This document shows, piece after piece, positions 44,941 through 53,660 of a DNA stretch of 64,000 nt. Within the stretch, counting starts at the first letter, position 1; each line of letters begins with the position of its first letter. Source of the DNA: Nitratidesulfovibrio sp. SRB-5 (lineage in GTDB: Bacteria > Desulfobacterota > Desulfovibrionia > Desulfovibrionales > Desulfovibrionaceae); the NCBI RefSeq assembly GCF_019931275.1, contig NZ_JAIOTY010000001.1:682001-746000 (forward strand), given 5' to 3'. Under the pieces are notes generated by a model, which ran no database searches, was not told the DNA's origin, and worked only from the letters and a program-made list of their open reading frames with translations. A program made the position numbers and the translations under genes.

Positions 44941-46455
44941 TTACAGGGCCAGGCGGATCACCGCGCCCAGCCCGGCGCAGACAGCCAGCACCGGCAGCAT
45001 GGGGGCCTTGAAGCGCAGCATGGCCACGCCCGCGCCCACAGCCAGCAGGGCGGCCACCGGATCCAGGCTGGACAGGACAGGCATGGGCAGCCGCAGACCC
45101 AGCGGCCCTTCCCACGCGCCAATGGTTCCGAACAGCACATGCAGCCCGAACCACAACGAGAGATTGGCGATGACCCCGGCCACGGCGGCGGTTACCCCCG
45201 CCAGTGCGGCGGCAAGCGCGGGCCTGCCGCGCACGGCTTCGATGTAGGGTGCGCCCAGGAATATCCACAGGAAACACGGGGTGAAGGTGACCCACACCGT
45301 CAGGGTGGCCCCCAGCAGTCCGGCCAGGGCCGGGGGCAGCGCGCCGGGGCTGTTCCACGCGGCCAGATAGCCCACGAACTGCAATACCAGTATCAGCGGG
45401 CCGGGCGTGCTTTCCGCCAGGGCAAGGCCGCCCAGCATGTCGGCGGCGGTGAGCCAGCCGTGCGCCTCCACGGCCTGCTGGGCCACGTAGGCCAACACCG
45501 CGTAGGCCCCGCCAAAGGTGACCACCGCCATCTTGCTGAAGAACACGCCCATGCGCGCGTAGACGTTGTCCCACCCCAGCAGCAGGCCCAGCAGCAACAC
45601 CGGGCCCAGCCACAGCGGCAGCCAGGTGGCCAGCACCCGCAGGGCGCGGGCGGTGGAAGGGCGGGCGTGATCGGGCATGTCGCGGATGGCCGGAAGGGGA
45701 AGGTGGGCGGGGGGATTTTCGCCGCGCGCGGGGGCGTGCGGGGTGGTGCCCCCCTTGTGTCCCTTGTGCCCGTTGGCGCCGTTGCCGCCGCTGGTTGCAG
45801 GCGCGTATCGCGCACGCAGCCAGCCCAGCAGCCCGGCGCCAAAGACCACCGCCGGAAAGGGCACGCCGAAGGCGAACAGCGCCGCGAACGCGCCGCCCGC
45901 GAGCGCCAGTGAAAAACCGTCACGCAGCGACCTGCGCCCCACGCGCAGCAGTGCTTCCAGCACCACGGCCAGCACGGCGGGCTTCAGCCCCCAGAACAGT
46001 GCGTCGATGGCGGGAATCTGCTTGTATGCCGCATAGATGAACGACAGCGCCATGACCACACAAAAGCCGGGCAGCACGAACAGCGTGCCCGCCGCGATGC
46101 CCCCTGCGGTGCGGTGCAGCAGCCAGCCCACGTAGGTGGCAAGCTGCTGCGCCTCCGGCCCCGGCAGCAGGGTGCAGTAGTTCAGGGCGTGCAGGAAGCG
46201 CGCGTCGTCTACCCAGCGTTTTTCGTCCACCACGGTGCGGTGCATCAGGGCGATCTGACCGGCTGGCCCGCCGAAGCCCAGGCAGCCGATGCGCAGCCAG
46301 GTGCGCAGGGCCTCGCCAAAGGTGGGGTGGGGCGTGGCGGGGGGCGAAGGCATGGGCGGGACGTGCGAAGCGTCGGGGGATGAGACGTCGGGGGATGCGA
46401 TTTCAGGTGCCGACGCTTCAGGTGCCGATGCTTCGGGATGCGGGGCGGCGTCCAT
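44941..46455 (-). CDS. chrA: Chromate transporter, long-chain type
   Basis: A 504-residue inner-membrane protein of the CHR family, made of two homologous halves. The first carries TFGEALRTWLRIGCLGFGGPAGQIALMH and LLPGPEAQQLATYVGWLLH, the second FFSKMAVVTFGGAYAVLAYVAQ and ESTPGPLILVLQFVGYLAAW. It exports chromate from the cytosol. The N-terminal 45 residues are a repetitive Ala/Pro/Ser/Glu run, probably disordered. GGAGG precedes the ATG. It lies 9 bases behind the chrB-like gene and shares its transcript. Confidence 0.93.
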   Translation of the reverse strand: MDAAPHPEASAPEASAPEIASPDVSSPDASHVPPMPSPPATPHPTFGEALRTWLRIGCLGFGGPAGQIALMHRTVVDEKRWVDDARFLHALNYCTLLPGPEAQQLATYVGWLLHRTAGGIAAGTLFVLPGFCVVMALSFIYAAYKQIPAIDALFWGLKPAVLAVVLEALLRVGRRSLRDGFSLALAGGAFAALFAFGVPFPAVVFGAGLLGWLRARYAPATSGGNGANGHKGHKGGTTPHAPARGENPPAHLPLPAIRDMPDHARPSTARALRVLATWLPLWLGPVLLLGLLLGWDNVYARMGVFFSKMAVVTFGGAYAVLAYVAQQAVEAHGWLTAADMLGGLALAESTPGPLILVLQFVGYLAAWNSPGALPPALAGLLGATLTVWVTFTPCFLWIFLGAPYIEAVRGRPALAAALAGVTAAVAGVIANLSLWFGLHVLFGTIGAWEGPLGLRLPMPVLSSLDPVAALLAVGAGVAMLRFKAPMLPVLAVCAGLGAVIRLAL

Positions 46456-46464
46456 GGTTGCCTC

Positions 46465-47541
46465 CTATGCGGGGCGGGCGGGCGCGCTGCGCCGGAAGTA
46501 TTCCAGCAGGTCGTCCAGAACGCGGAAGCCGCGCTCCAGCCGTTCGTCGTCGTCATTGGTGCGCAGGGTGATGCCCGCGATGAGCGCCCCCACCCCTGGC
46601 GACTCGGGCCGGGCGGGGTGGCGCTCGTCGAGGTCGATGTCGTGAATCACCGCGCCCACGGCGGCCAGGGCCGGGTCCGCGTCCAGCCCGAAGCGGCGCA
46701 GCAGCACCTCGAAGGTGCACAGTTCGCCCTCGTGGGTGAATTCCGCCTCGGCCATGTCGAAGCGCACGCACCGCCCGGAGCCTGCCGTGCCTGCCTTTGC
46801 GCCTGCGCTGCCTGTTCTGCCTGTTCTGTCAGACATGCCCGCGCTCCCTTCAGACGGCGGGCCGAAGCGGAACGCGGCCTCGGCATCGATGAACCTGCGC
46901 ACCAGCCATGCGCTGGCGATGCGGTCCACGTGCACCCCGGGCCGGGTCACCCACACGAGGCCCTTGTAGTCTTCCGCGCGCAGGTACGTCTCGGTCTGCA
47001 CGGCCCGGGCGGTTCCGGACGCGCCAAGGCGCAGCCAGCGTTCGGCCCCGGCCAGCAATCCTTCCACCATCTCGCGCGCGGGCGCGCCAAAGAAGTCCAC
47101 CGCGGCAACGGCCTCGAACCGGGCGCGCAGTTGCGCGGCCCACGCGGCCACGGCGTCGCGCCGGGGGGCGTCGGCCTCGCGCGGGTCGCCCAGGGTTTCG
47201 AATTCCGGTTGTGCTTCGGCGGCCAGTTCACGGTACTGCGCGTCGCGCGCGTCCACGAACAGCGCCTTGACCTGGGCGTCCGTCAGGCCGCCCGCTTGCA
47301 CGTCGAAGCAGGCCCCGCACACGAAGGCCCGGCCTCCGCCTTCCTCTATCTCGCGGGCCAGCCAGAGCAGGCCCTCGCGTTGGCGCTCGCCGTCGGGCAG
47401 CACGTACACGGCGTTCTTCAGGGCCACGGCCCCCAGCGCCGCAAGGCGGCGGGCGGCCTTGGCCCGCAGGTAGGGCGGCTTGGGGGGGATGTTGTGGATG
47501 CACAGCAGCCACGGCAGGTCGCGGGTCTGGTCCGGGGGCAT
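46465..47541 (-). CDS. chrB: ChrB-like chromate resistance protein
   Basis: A 358-residue protein. The N-terminal region (WLLCIHNIPPKPPYLRAKAARRLAALGAVALKNAVYVLP) is the ChrB helical start, and the C-terminal half has the ChrB signature VWVTRPGVHVDRIASAWLVRRFIDAEAAFRF with FTHEGELCTFEVLL. Some ChrB proteins sense chromate and regulate the operon. A Gly/Ser/Thr/Arg insertion interrupts the C-terminal domain. AAGGAG lies a few bases before the ATG. Three copies of a 12-bp motif lie upstream (47555-47632). Confidence 0.88.
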   Translation of the reverse strand: MPPDQTRDLPWLLCIHNIPPKPPYLRAKAARRLAALGAVALKNAVYVLPDGERQREGLLWLAREIEEGGGRAFVCGACFDVQAGGLTDAQVKALFVDARDAQYRELAAEAQPEFETLGDPREADAPRRDAVAAWAAQLRARFEAVAAVDFFGAPAREMVEGLLAGAERWLRLGASGTARAVQTETYLRAEDYKGLVWVTRPGVHVDRIASAWLVRRFIDAEAAFRFGPPSEGSAGMSDRTGRTGSAGAKAGTAGSGRCVRFDMAEAEFTHEGELCTFEVLLRRFGLDADPALAAVGAVIHDIDLDERHPARPESPGVGALIAGITLRTNDDDERLERGFRVLDDLLEYFRRSAPARPA

Positions 47542-47554
47542 GGCAATCTCCTTG

Positions 47555-47632
47555 ATATGTCAATTGTCATATAATCAACTTTTTCATTGATGGCAATTGA
47601 CATATCGTGATGCGCTCAATATATGTCAATTG
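47555..47632. promoter_or_regulatory. Three copies of ATATGTCAATTG in the chrB-DUF2148 gap
   Basis: The 12-mer ATATGTCAATTG occurs at 47555-47566 and 47621-47632 on the plus strand and at 47594-47605 on the minus strand. The first copy continues into TCATAT, so it is nearly a full palindrome around CAATTG. The stretch is far more AT-rich than its surroundings. Lying between divergent genes, it looks like a shared operator. ChrB is a plausible binder, but no evidence decides this. Confidence 0.7.
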
Positions 47633-47719
47633 CGCTATCGAATGAGGCAGTTGTTTTTTGCTTGCGCGGGCGGTGGATGTTCCTTCAACACCCTGAAATC
47701 AAATAAAATGGAATCAGCC

Positions 47720-48277
47720 ATGAAAGACGTTTCCGTTCTGGCAGCCGGACTGATGGCCGCCGCCATGCGTACCGCCCCCAAGGCGGGCGGCAAGGACTTT
47801 CTGGAAATCGCCGTGATTTCCGACGAGGCGGATCTGGCCCGCATCGCCAATGCCATGCGCGACTTCGCCCCGCGCAGCACCAACGAGGCCTACTGGCTGC
47901 GCGACGCGGACAACATCGCCCAGTGTCACGCCGTGGTGCTGGTGGGCCTGCGTTCATCCCCCGCCGCCGGGTACGACTGCGGGGCCTGCGGCCACGAATC
48001 GTGCAAGGCCTTTCTGGCGGCGCGCGGGCAGCAGCCTGGCTTCGCCAGGGAAATGGGCTACGGCGGCCCGCACTGCGTCATGCGCATCATCGACATCGGC
48101 TGCGCGCTGTCGTCCGCCGCCAAGGCGGCCAGCCTGCTCAGCATCGACAACCGCGTGCAGCAGCGCGTGGGCGCGGCGGCGCGGGCGCTGGGCATCATCG
48201 AGGCCGACGTGGTCATGGGCGTGCCCGTGGGCATCCACGGCAAGTCCATCTTCCACGACCGGCCCAGCAGGAAATAG
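47720..48277 (+). CDS. DUF2148 ferredoxin-like protein
   Basis: A 185-residue protein of the DUF2148 family (189 residues if the ATG at 47708 is used; neither start has a strong ribosome-binding site). The N-terminal MAAAMRTAPKAGGKDFLEIAVIS is typical. Cysteines in YDCGACGHESCKAF and HCVMRIIDIGCALS probably hold an iron-sulfur cluster, as in the family. GVPVGIHGKSIFHDR is the usual end. It is divergent from chrB and starts an operon with the MFS and HD genes. The reaction is unknown. Confidence 0.85.
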   Translation: MKDVSVLAAGLMAAAMRTAPKAGGKDFLEIAVISDEADLARIANAMRDFAPRSTNEAYWLRDADNIAQCHAVVLVGLRSSPAAGYDCGACGHESCKAFLAARGQQPGFAREMGYGGPHCVMRIIDIGCALSSAAKAASLLSIDNRVQQRVGAAARALGIIEADVVMGVPVGIHGKSIFHDRPSRK

Positions 48278-48316
48278 AAGCGGGGCGCCTGCCGCGCCCG
48301 GTGAAAGGAAACGATC

Positions 48317-49561
48317 ATGAACGCATCGGCCATGTTCCGGGCCTTGTGCTCGGTGGGCTTTCTGGCCCGCTTTTCGTACGCGCTGGCGCGCAACCCGGTG
48401 CTGCCGCTGTTCGCGGTGTTCCTGGGCGCGGGGCCGGAGGCCGTGGGCCTTGCCGTGGGCATCTCCACGGTGACGGGCATCTTTTTCAAGCTGCCCGCCG
48501 GGGCGCTGTCCGACGTCATCGGGCGGCGTCGCACCATGCTGGCGGGGCTGTGCTTCTTTGCGCTGGCGCCCTTCGCGTACCTTGTGGTGGACGACTATGC
48601 CCAACTGGTGGCCGTGCGCTTCGTGCACGGCTTTGCCACGGCGGTGTACGGCCCGGTGGTCATGGCCGTGGTGGCCGACATGGCCGGTGCGCGCAAGGGC
48701 GAGATGCTGGGCTGGTTCTCGTCCGTGGGCATCATCGGCACGCTGGCGGGCGCGCCCGTGGGCGGGCTTGCCCTGTCGCTGCTGGGGGGTGAGGCGGGTG
48801 GATCGCCCGTGGCCTTCCGGGTGGTGTACGGAGTGGTGGCGGCGACCGGCCTTGCGGCTCTGGCTCTGGGCTGGCGGGTGCTGCGCGACGGGGCGGAGAA
48901 CGCGCCGTCGGCAACATCCGGCGGTTTCCGCGTCCGGCTCGGGCACTTTTCCTCCGGCATCCGCGAGGTGGCGTCCGACCGGCGGGTGGTGGCCGTATCG
49001 GCCATGGAGGGCGTGCAGAACATGAGCATGGGCGCGCTGGAGGCGTTCCTGCCGGTGTACGCCGTGACCGTGGCCGGGCTGGCCCCGTTGCAAGCCGGAC
49101 TGCTGTGGGCCGTGCAGGTGGTGACCACCCTGCTGGCCAAGCCCTTGCTGGGCCGCGCATCCGACGCGCGGGGCATGCTTGGGCGGCGCGGGTTGATCGT
49201 GGCGGGCGTGGCGGCCTGTGCCGTGCCCTTTGCGGCGGTGCCGCACCTGACCGGATTCTGGCCGCTGGCCGGGGCGTGCCTGGTGTTCGGTTTTGGCGAG
49301 GCGCTGGTCACCTCGTCGTCCGCCGCGATGGTGGCCGACCTGTGCCGCAGCCGTCACTATGGCACGGCCATGGGCGTGTTCGGCACCATCTTCGACGTGG
49401 GGCACGCCTCCGGGCCGCTGCTGGGCGGCCTGCTGGTGGGGGCGCTGGGCTACGGCCCGGCGTTCGCCATCATCGCCGGGGTGTTGCTGTGTTCCGTGCC
49501 GTGGTTCCTGACGGTGATGCGCGGCTGCGATTCTGCCGGAACCCTGTGCGGACAGGAGTAG
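48317..49561 (+). CDS. Major facilitator superfamily transporter
   Basis: A 414-residue membrane carrier with about twelve helices. The family motif GALSDVIGRRRTML (about 62-75) is the cytosolic loop between helices 2 and 3, and it recurs weakly as GRASDARGMLGRRG in the second half. A loop of about 30 residues near 190-215 divides the halves. AAGGAAACG precedes the ATG. It is 39 bases behind the DUF2148 gene and 4 bases before the HD gene. The substrate cannot be inferred. Confidence 0.87.
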   Translation: MNASAMFRALCSVGFLARFSYALARNPVLPLFAVFLGAGPEAVGLAVGISTVTGIFFKLPAGALSDVIGRRRTMLAGLCFFALAPFAYLVVDDYAQLVAVRFVHGFATAVYGPVVMAVVADMAGARKGEMLGWFSSVGIIGTLAGAPVGGLALSLLGGEAGGSPVAFRVVYGVVAATGLAALALGWRVLRDGAENAPSATSGGFRVRLGHFSSGIREVASDRRVVAVSAMEGVQNMSMGALEAFLPVYAVTVAGLAPLQAGLLWAVQVVTTLLAKPLLGRASDARGMLGRRGLIVAGVAACAVPFAAVPHLTGFWPLAGACLVFGFGEALVTSSSAAMVADLCRSRHYGTAMGVFGTIFDVGHASGPLLGGLLVGALGYGPAFAIIAGVLLCSVPWFLTVMRGCDSAGTLCGQE

Positions 49562-49565
49562 CAAG

Positions 49566-50108
49566 ATGAACGCATATCACGACAACGCACAGGTGGAACT
49601 GCTGCGCGAAGCGGGCATGACGGAGGCGGACATCGCCCATTCGCGCCTGGTGGCGGGCATTGCCGTGGGGCTGGGCAGCCGGTCCCGCGTGGCGGTGAAC
49701 CTTTCGCTGGTGGCGCTGGGCGGGCTGTTCCACGACCTTGGCAAGGTGCGCACCGACGGCATCCTGCACGGAGTGGAAGGGGCACGGCTGGGCAGGCACC
49801 TGGGGTTGCCCGGCGAGGTGCTGGACATCATGGAAAAGCATGTGCGCGCGGGCGTGCCGCTGGATCAGACAGCCGACTATGGCTTGCCGCCGCGCGACTT
49901 CAGCCTGACCACGCTGGAAGAGAAGCTGGTGATCTACGCCGACAAGCTGTCGGACATGGTGGAGGAACCGGGACTGGTGGCGTCCGTGGGCGAGGCGCGG
50001 CTGCGGTTTGCCCGGATACTGGAAGAGCGGGCCGACCTTGCCAAGGACGAGGCCACCAGGGCGCGGTACCTGACCTGCGCGGCGGAGGTGGAGGCATTGT
50101 TGCGGTAA
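49566..50108 (+). CDS. HD domain hydrolase
   Basis: A 180-residue protein with the HD metal site: an HSRLV-type His near residue 25, then GGLFHDLGKV (His-Asp) and IMEKHVRAG further on. A C-terminal helix (FARILEERADLAKDEATRARYLTCAAEVEALL) completes it. HD proteins of this size hydrolyse phosphate esters such as nucleotides. The exact substrate is unknown. ACAGGAG precedes the ATG, which lies 4 bases behind the MFS stop. Confidence 0.82.
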   Translation: MNAYHDNAQVELLREAGMTEADIAHSRLVAGIAVGLGSRSRVAVNLSLVALGGLFHDLGKVRTDGILHGVEGARLGRHLGLPGEVLDIMEKHVRAGVPLDQTADYGLPPRDFSLTTLEEKLVIYADKLSDMVEEPGLVASVGEARLRFARILEERADLAKDEATRARYLTCAAEVEALLR

Positions 50109-50170
50109 GCGAGGGAAAGGGCAGGCCATCCGGCCTTGCGCATTCCCTTCATCTTATGGTGTGGACGGAA

Positions 50171-50216
50171 AACGCCCCCGGCACGTACTGCGCGCCGGGG
50201 GCGTTCATGCTGTTTT
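50171..50216 (+). terminator. Terminator after the HD gene
   Basis: AACGCCCCCGGC pairs with GCCGGGGGCGTT around an 11-base loop. CATGCTGTTTTA follows. It lies between the HD gene and the convergent aminotransferase. Confidence 0.8.
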
Positions 50217-50298
50217 ACAGCTGGTTGCCTGAGGGAAGGTTCGGAAGGTTGCCGCAGGCTTGCCGTATTCCGCAGTGTGTTCCTGCTTCGCTCGTCCG

Positions 50299-51402
50299 TC
50301 AGTCCTGCATCACGCTTTCGATCACATCCAGCGCCGCGTCCACCAGGGTTTCGGTGGCCTGCGTGCCCATGTGCCCGAGGCGGAACACCTTGTCCGCCAT
50401 GGGGCCGAAGCTGCCGGACACGATCAGCCCGCGTTCGCGCAGGCCCTGTCGCCATTCCGGCCAGGTGAAGCCTTCGGGAACCATGGCCGCCGTCACCGTG
50501 GGCGAGTTCACCGCGCCCTCCGCCGTCCACAGGTCGATGCCCAGCTTGGCGAGGCCCGCGCGGCAGCGTTCGGCAACTTCCCGATGCCGGTCGAAGCAGC
50601 CCTGCATGCCGCCCTTTTCGTTCAGGATGGCCAGCGCGCCCGCGTTGAGCGCGGCGGTGCCATGCCAGTACGGAGTGTACGGGCAGCGGCCATCCTGCTG
50701 CACGGTGCGGAAGGGGGCGATGGCGTCGTAGCCCTGGTAGCCCACGGCCTCCACGACCTCCCACGCCGCCGGGCTGACGGACAGAAAGCTCATGGACGGC
50801 GGGGCGGAAAGGCACTTCTGCGAGCCGCCCAGCACCAGGTCCGCGTGCCAGGCGTCGGCCTGCACGGGCGCGCCGCCCACGCTGGCCACCGCGTCCACAT
50901 AGAACAGCGGCACGCCGCAGGCTTGCTTCAGCGCGCCAAGGTCGGCCAGCGGGTTCAGCGTGCCGGACGGCGTTTCGCAGTGCACGGCGGTGATCATCTT
51001 GGGCTTGAAGCTGCGGATGGCGTCTTCGATGCCGGTCAGGTCGTCGATGGTTTCGTTGTACGGCAGCGAGACCTTCAGCACCGCGCAGCCGATGGACGCG
51101 GCCATGTCGCCGATGCCGTCGCCGAACACGCCGGTGCCCACGGACAGCACCCTGTCGCCGGGCACGAGGCAGCTTTTCAGCGCGGCCCACAGGGCCAGCA
51201 TGCCCTCGCCGGTCATCAGCACCACGTCACTCTGCGTGCCCATGAGCTGCGCGAGGTTGCGGCCCGTTTCCGCATACAGCTTCAGATAGTCCGGCTCGAT
51301 CTGGCCGGAGCCGTAGTCGCGGGTCATGGCCGTCAGCACGGCGGGGTGCAGGGTGACCGGGCCGGGCACCATGGGGATGGGGGCGTATGGCTTGTGCGCC
51401 AT
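50299..51402 (-). CDS. Class V aminotransferase
   Basis: A 367-residue PLP enzyme of the alanine-glyoxylate/serine-glyoxylate aminotransferase group. The PLP-binding Lys lies in LVLGGSQKCLSAPPSMSF near residue 194. The N-terminus MVPGPVTLHPAVLTAMTRDYGSG and the C-terminal FRLGHMG are typical. GGAGG lies before the ATG. Members act on small amino acids with glyoxylate or on ureidoglycine. The exact substrate is open. A plausible link is glycerate/serine metabolism through the glycerate kinase 8 kb away, which is only inference. Confidence 0.9.
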   Translation of the reverse strand: MAHKPYAPIPMVPGPVTLHPAVLTAMTRDYGSGQIEPDYLKLYAETGRNLAQLMGTQSDVVLMTGEGMLALWAALKSCLVPGDRVLSVGTGVFGDGIGDMAASIGCAVLKVSLPYNETIDDLTGIEDAIRSFKPKMITAVHCETPSGTLNPLADLGALKQACGVPLFYVDAVASVGGAPVQADAWHADLVLGGSQKCLSAPPSMSFLSVSPAAWEVVEAVGYQGYDAIAPFRTVQQDGRCPYTPYWHGTAALNAGALAILNEKGGMQGCFDRHREVAERCRAGLAKLGIDLWTAEGAVNSPTVTAAMVPEGFTWPEWRQGLRERGLIVSGSFGPMADKVFRLGHMGTQATETLVDAALDVIESVMQD

Positions 51403-51567
51403 GGGGGTGACCTCCGGTGGTTGCAGGGCTGTGGGGTTTGTGCGCTCTGTGAGGAAGGGGGAGACTTTTTATAAGCCTCCGGCTGCCGTCCTTGCCCGCC
51501 GGAGGCTTGCGGAAAACCCAGTCCCGCCTTCATGCCATAGCCGCATGGCAACAGCATGTCGCACAGA

Positions 51568-52494
51568 CTACAGGTCTATGAGTTCCACCTCATCCGGCGC
51601 GATGGCCGTGCCGAGGAACAGCCCGCCGGTGCGCACGAAGCGGGGCACGTCGTCTGTGGTCAGAAAGCGCGCCTCGCCGCATTCGTTGCCGCCCGGCCCC
51701 GTGCGCAGGGGGCGCACCAGCCCGGCGGCCTGCAATTCCGCCTGCACGGCAAGGGCTGTGGTGGCGGCGGAATCGACGATGACCGGCTCCGGCCCGATGA
51801 CGTTGCGGATGGCCCGCGCCAGCAGCGGAAAGTGGGTGCAGCCCAGCACCAGGCAGTCGGGCGTTTCCGGCGTGTCGCTGCCGGAGGCGGGGCGAAAGAT
51901 GGGGTCCAGGTAGCGCGCGGCGATGTCTTCCACGATCTTGCCGTCCACCCAGCCTTCCTCGGCCAGCGGCACGAACAACGGGCAGGGCTGCCCGATGATC
52001 TGCGCGTCGGGCCGCAGGCTGTGGATGGCCTTGTGGTAGGCGCGGCCCCGGATGGTGGATTCCGTGGCGATGACGGCAATGTTGCCCCGGCGAGAAGCCC
52101 GGCAGGCCGCCTGCGCGCCCGGCTGCACCACGCCCACCACCGGCAGGCCGGGGTTGGCGGCGCGCAGGGCGTCCAGCGCCACGGACGTGGCCGTGTTGCA
52201 GGCCACCACCAGCAGCTTGATGCGCCGCTGCACCAGCCTGGACGCGGCCTGCACGGCATAGCGGGTGATGGTTTCCGCGCTCTTGGTGCCGTACGGCAGG
52301 CGGGCGGTGTCGCCCAGATACAATATGTCCTCGCAGGGCATGCGGGTGCGCAGCGCCTTCAATACCGTAAGGCCGCCCACGCCCGAATCGAACATGCCGA
52401 TGGGCAGGTGCGCGGCGTCGGGGGCGAATCCGCCCGCGTTGTCATGGTCGTAGCCCGTGGCGGCGGTGCCGCACGCGGGGCTGTCTACTTGCAT
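51568..52494 (-). CDS. murI: Glutamate racemase
   Basis: A 308-residue enzyme that makes D-glutamate for peptidoglycan. The two catalytic cysteines are C99 in VVACNTATSVAL and C219 in VLGCTHFPLL. FDSGVGGLTVLKAL is the first substrate loop. The first 30 residues precede the usual family start. The gene overlaps the end of the kinase gene upstream by 10 bases, and GGAGGACGAGGACC serves as its ribosome-binding region. The frame is open far upstream across other genes, but that part is a shadow. Confidence 0.94.
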   Translation of the reverse strand: MQVDSPACGTAATGYDHDNAGGFAPDAAHLPIGMFDSGVGGLTVLKALRTRMPCEDILYLGDTARLPYGTKSAETITRYAVQAASRLVQRRIKLLVVACNTATSVALDALRAANPGLPVVGVVQPGAQAACRASRRGNIAVIATESTIRGRAYHKAIHSLRPDAQIIGQPCPLFVPLAEEGWVDGKIVEDIAARYLDPIFRPASGSDTPETPDCLVLGCTHFPLLARAIRNVIGPEPVIVDSAATTALAVQAELQAAGLVRPLRTGPGGNECGEARFLTTDDVPRFVRTGGLFLGTAIAPDEVELIDL

Positions 52495-53378
52495 CGGTCC
52501 TCGTCCTCCAGAAGTTCGTAGCTGCTCACGGTAACCGGGGCGCGCAGGGTGTCCAGCACTCGTTCCAGCAGGATGCCCTCGCGGCTGGGTGAATTGTGCC
52601 CGAAGGTGGCGCGAATGCCCAGCGTGACGAAGTGCACGGCGCGGTCCATGGCGATGGGCAGGCTGTCGCCCTGCAACAGGCTGCCGGTCAGCACGCTGGC
52701 AAAGGTGTCGCCCGTGCCGGGGTAGTGGGCGGGTATGTACTGGCAGTCCACCTTCCAGAACCTGTCGTGGGTGCTGTGGTAGGCCGCAACCGAGCTGATG
52801 CCCGCATGCCCGGCCACCGGCACGCTGGTGATTACCGCCACGCGCGGCCCCATGGCCGTCAGGCGGCGCAGCCAGTCCATGAGATCCGCCGTGGAGATGG
52901 ATTCGCGGTAGGGCTCGTCCAGCAGCAGGGCGGCTTCGGTGAAATTGGGGGTGATGATGTCCGCCTTGCGCACCAGCCAGCGCATGCGCTGCACCATCTC
53001 CATGTCCATGGTGGGTTCCAGTTGGCCGTTGTCGCCCAGCACCGGGTCCACCACGGCAAGGCCACCCTCTACCCGGCACATGTCGATGCACCGGGCCACG
53101 ATGTCCACCTGTGCCGGGGAACCCAGAAAGCCGCTGTACACCGCGTCGAACTTCAGGTTCAGGGACTGCCAGTGGTCCAGGAACAGGCGCATCTGGTCGG
53201 TAAGGTCCAGAAAGCTGTAGCCGGTGAAGCCGGCCGTGTGCGTGGACAGCACGGCGGTGGGCATGGGGCACACCTGCGCGCCCATGGCGGACAATACGGG
53301 GATGGCCACGGTGAGCGAGGTGCGGCCAAAGCCGGAAAGATCGTGGATGGCCGCCACGCGCGGCACGGCATTGCGCAT
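52485..53378 (-). CDS. pdxY: Pyridoxal/pyridoxamine kinase
   Basis: A 297-residue PfkB-fold kinase that makes pyridoxal phosphate. VAAIHDLSGFGRTSLTVAIPVLSAMG is the family start, and THTAGFTGYS binds the vitamin. HYPGTGDTFASVL is the ATP/anion-hole motif with the catalytic Asp. GGAG precedes the ATG. The gene overlaps murI, a gene for another part of metabolism, in one transcript. The product would serve PLP enzymes such as the nearby aminotransferase. Confidence 0.9.
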   Translation of the reverse strand: MRNAVPRVAAIHDLSGFGRTSLTVAIPVLSAMGAQVCPMPTAVLSTHTAGFTGYSFLDLTDQMRLFLDHWQSLNLKFDAVYSGFLGSPAQVDIVARCIDMCRVEGGLAVVDPVLGDNGQLEPTMDMEMVQRMRWLVRKADIITPNFTEAALLLDEPYRESISTADLMDWLRRLTAMGPRVAVITSVPVAGHAGISSVAAYHSTHDRFWKVDCQYIPAHYPGTGDTFASVLTGSLLQGDSLPIAMDRAVHFVTLGIRATFGHNSPSREGILLERVLDTLRAPVTVSSYELLEDEDRCK

Positions 53379-53592
53379 TGCAGGGCTCCTTGCGCGGGGT
53401 TCCGGGCTGGCCGGGTGACGCCGGGCGGCGTTGGGCGGCGTCAGGTAACGTCGGCGGAGTCAGGCGACACTGGGCAGCGCCGGGTGCAGCCGGACAGGGC
53501 GCTGCATGCCCGGATGTGCATGGTGCGCCCGGCGGCACACCATCACCACGGAGTGGGGCAAAAGGCAAGGGGAGCCTGCGTCGGCGGCAAGG

Positions 53593-53622
53593 AAAAGGGG
53601 GTGCCCGTCGGTACCCCCTTTT
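53593..53622 (-). terminator. Terminator after the TSUP gene
   Basis: AAAAGGGGGT pairs with ACCCCCTTTT around a ten-base loop. Read on the minus strand the stem ends in T-rich sequence. It lies 39 bases behind the TSUP stop and separates it from the kinase gene. Confidence 0.8.
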
Positions 53623-53660
53623 CGCCAATGGCTTGATGCCGGAATGCTGCGGCGTGCGTT

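Noticed and set aside
51473-51508. A ten-bp dyad AAGCCTCCGG/CCGGAGGCTT between murI and the aminotransferase as a terminator.
   Set aside because: On the minus strand it is followed by ATAAAAAG, not a T-run, and on the plus strand no gene precedes it. It may matter for the aminotransferase promoter, but I cannot support a call.
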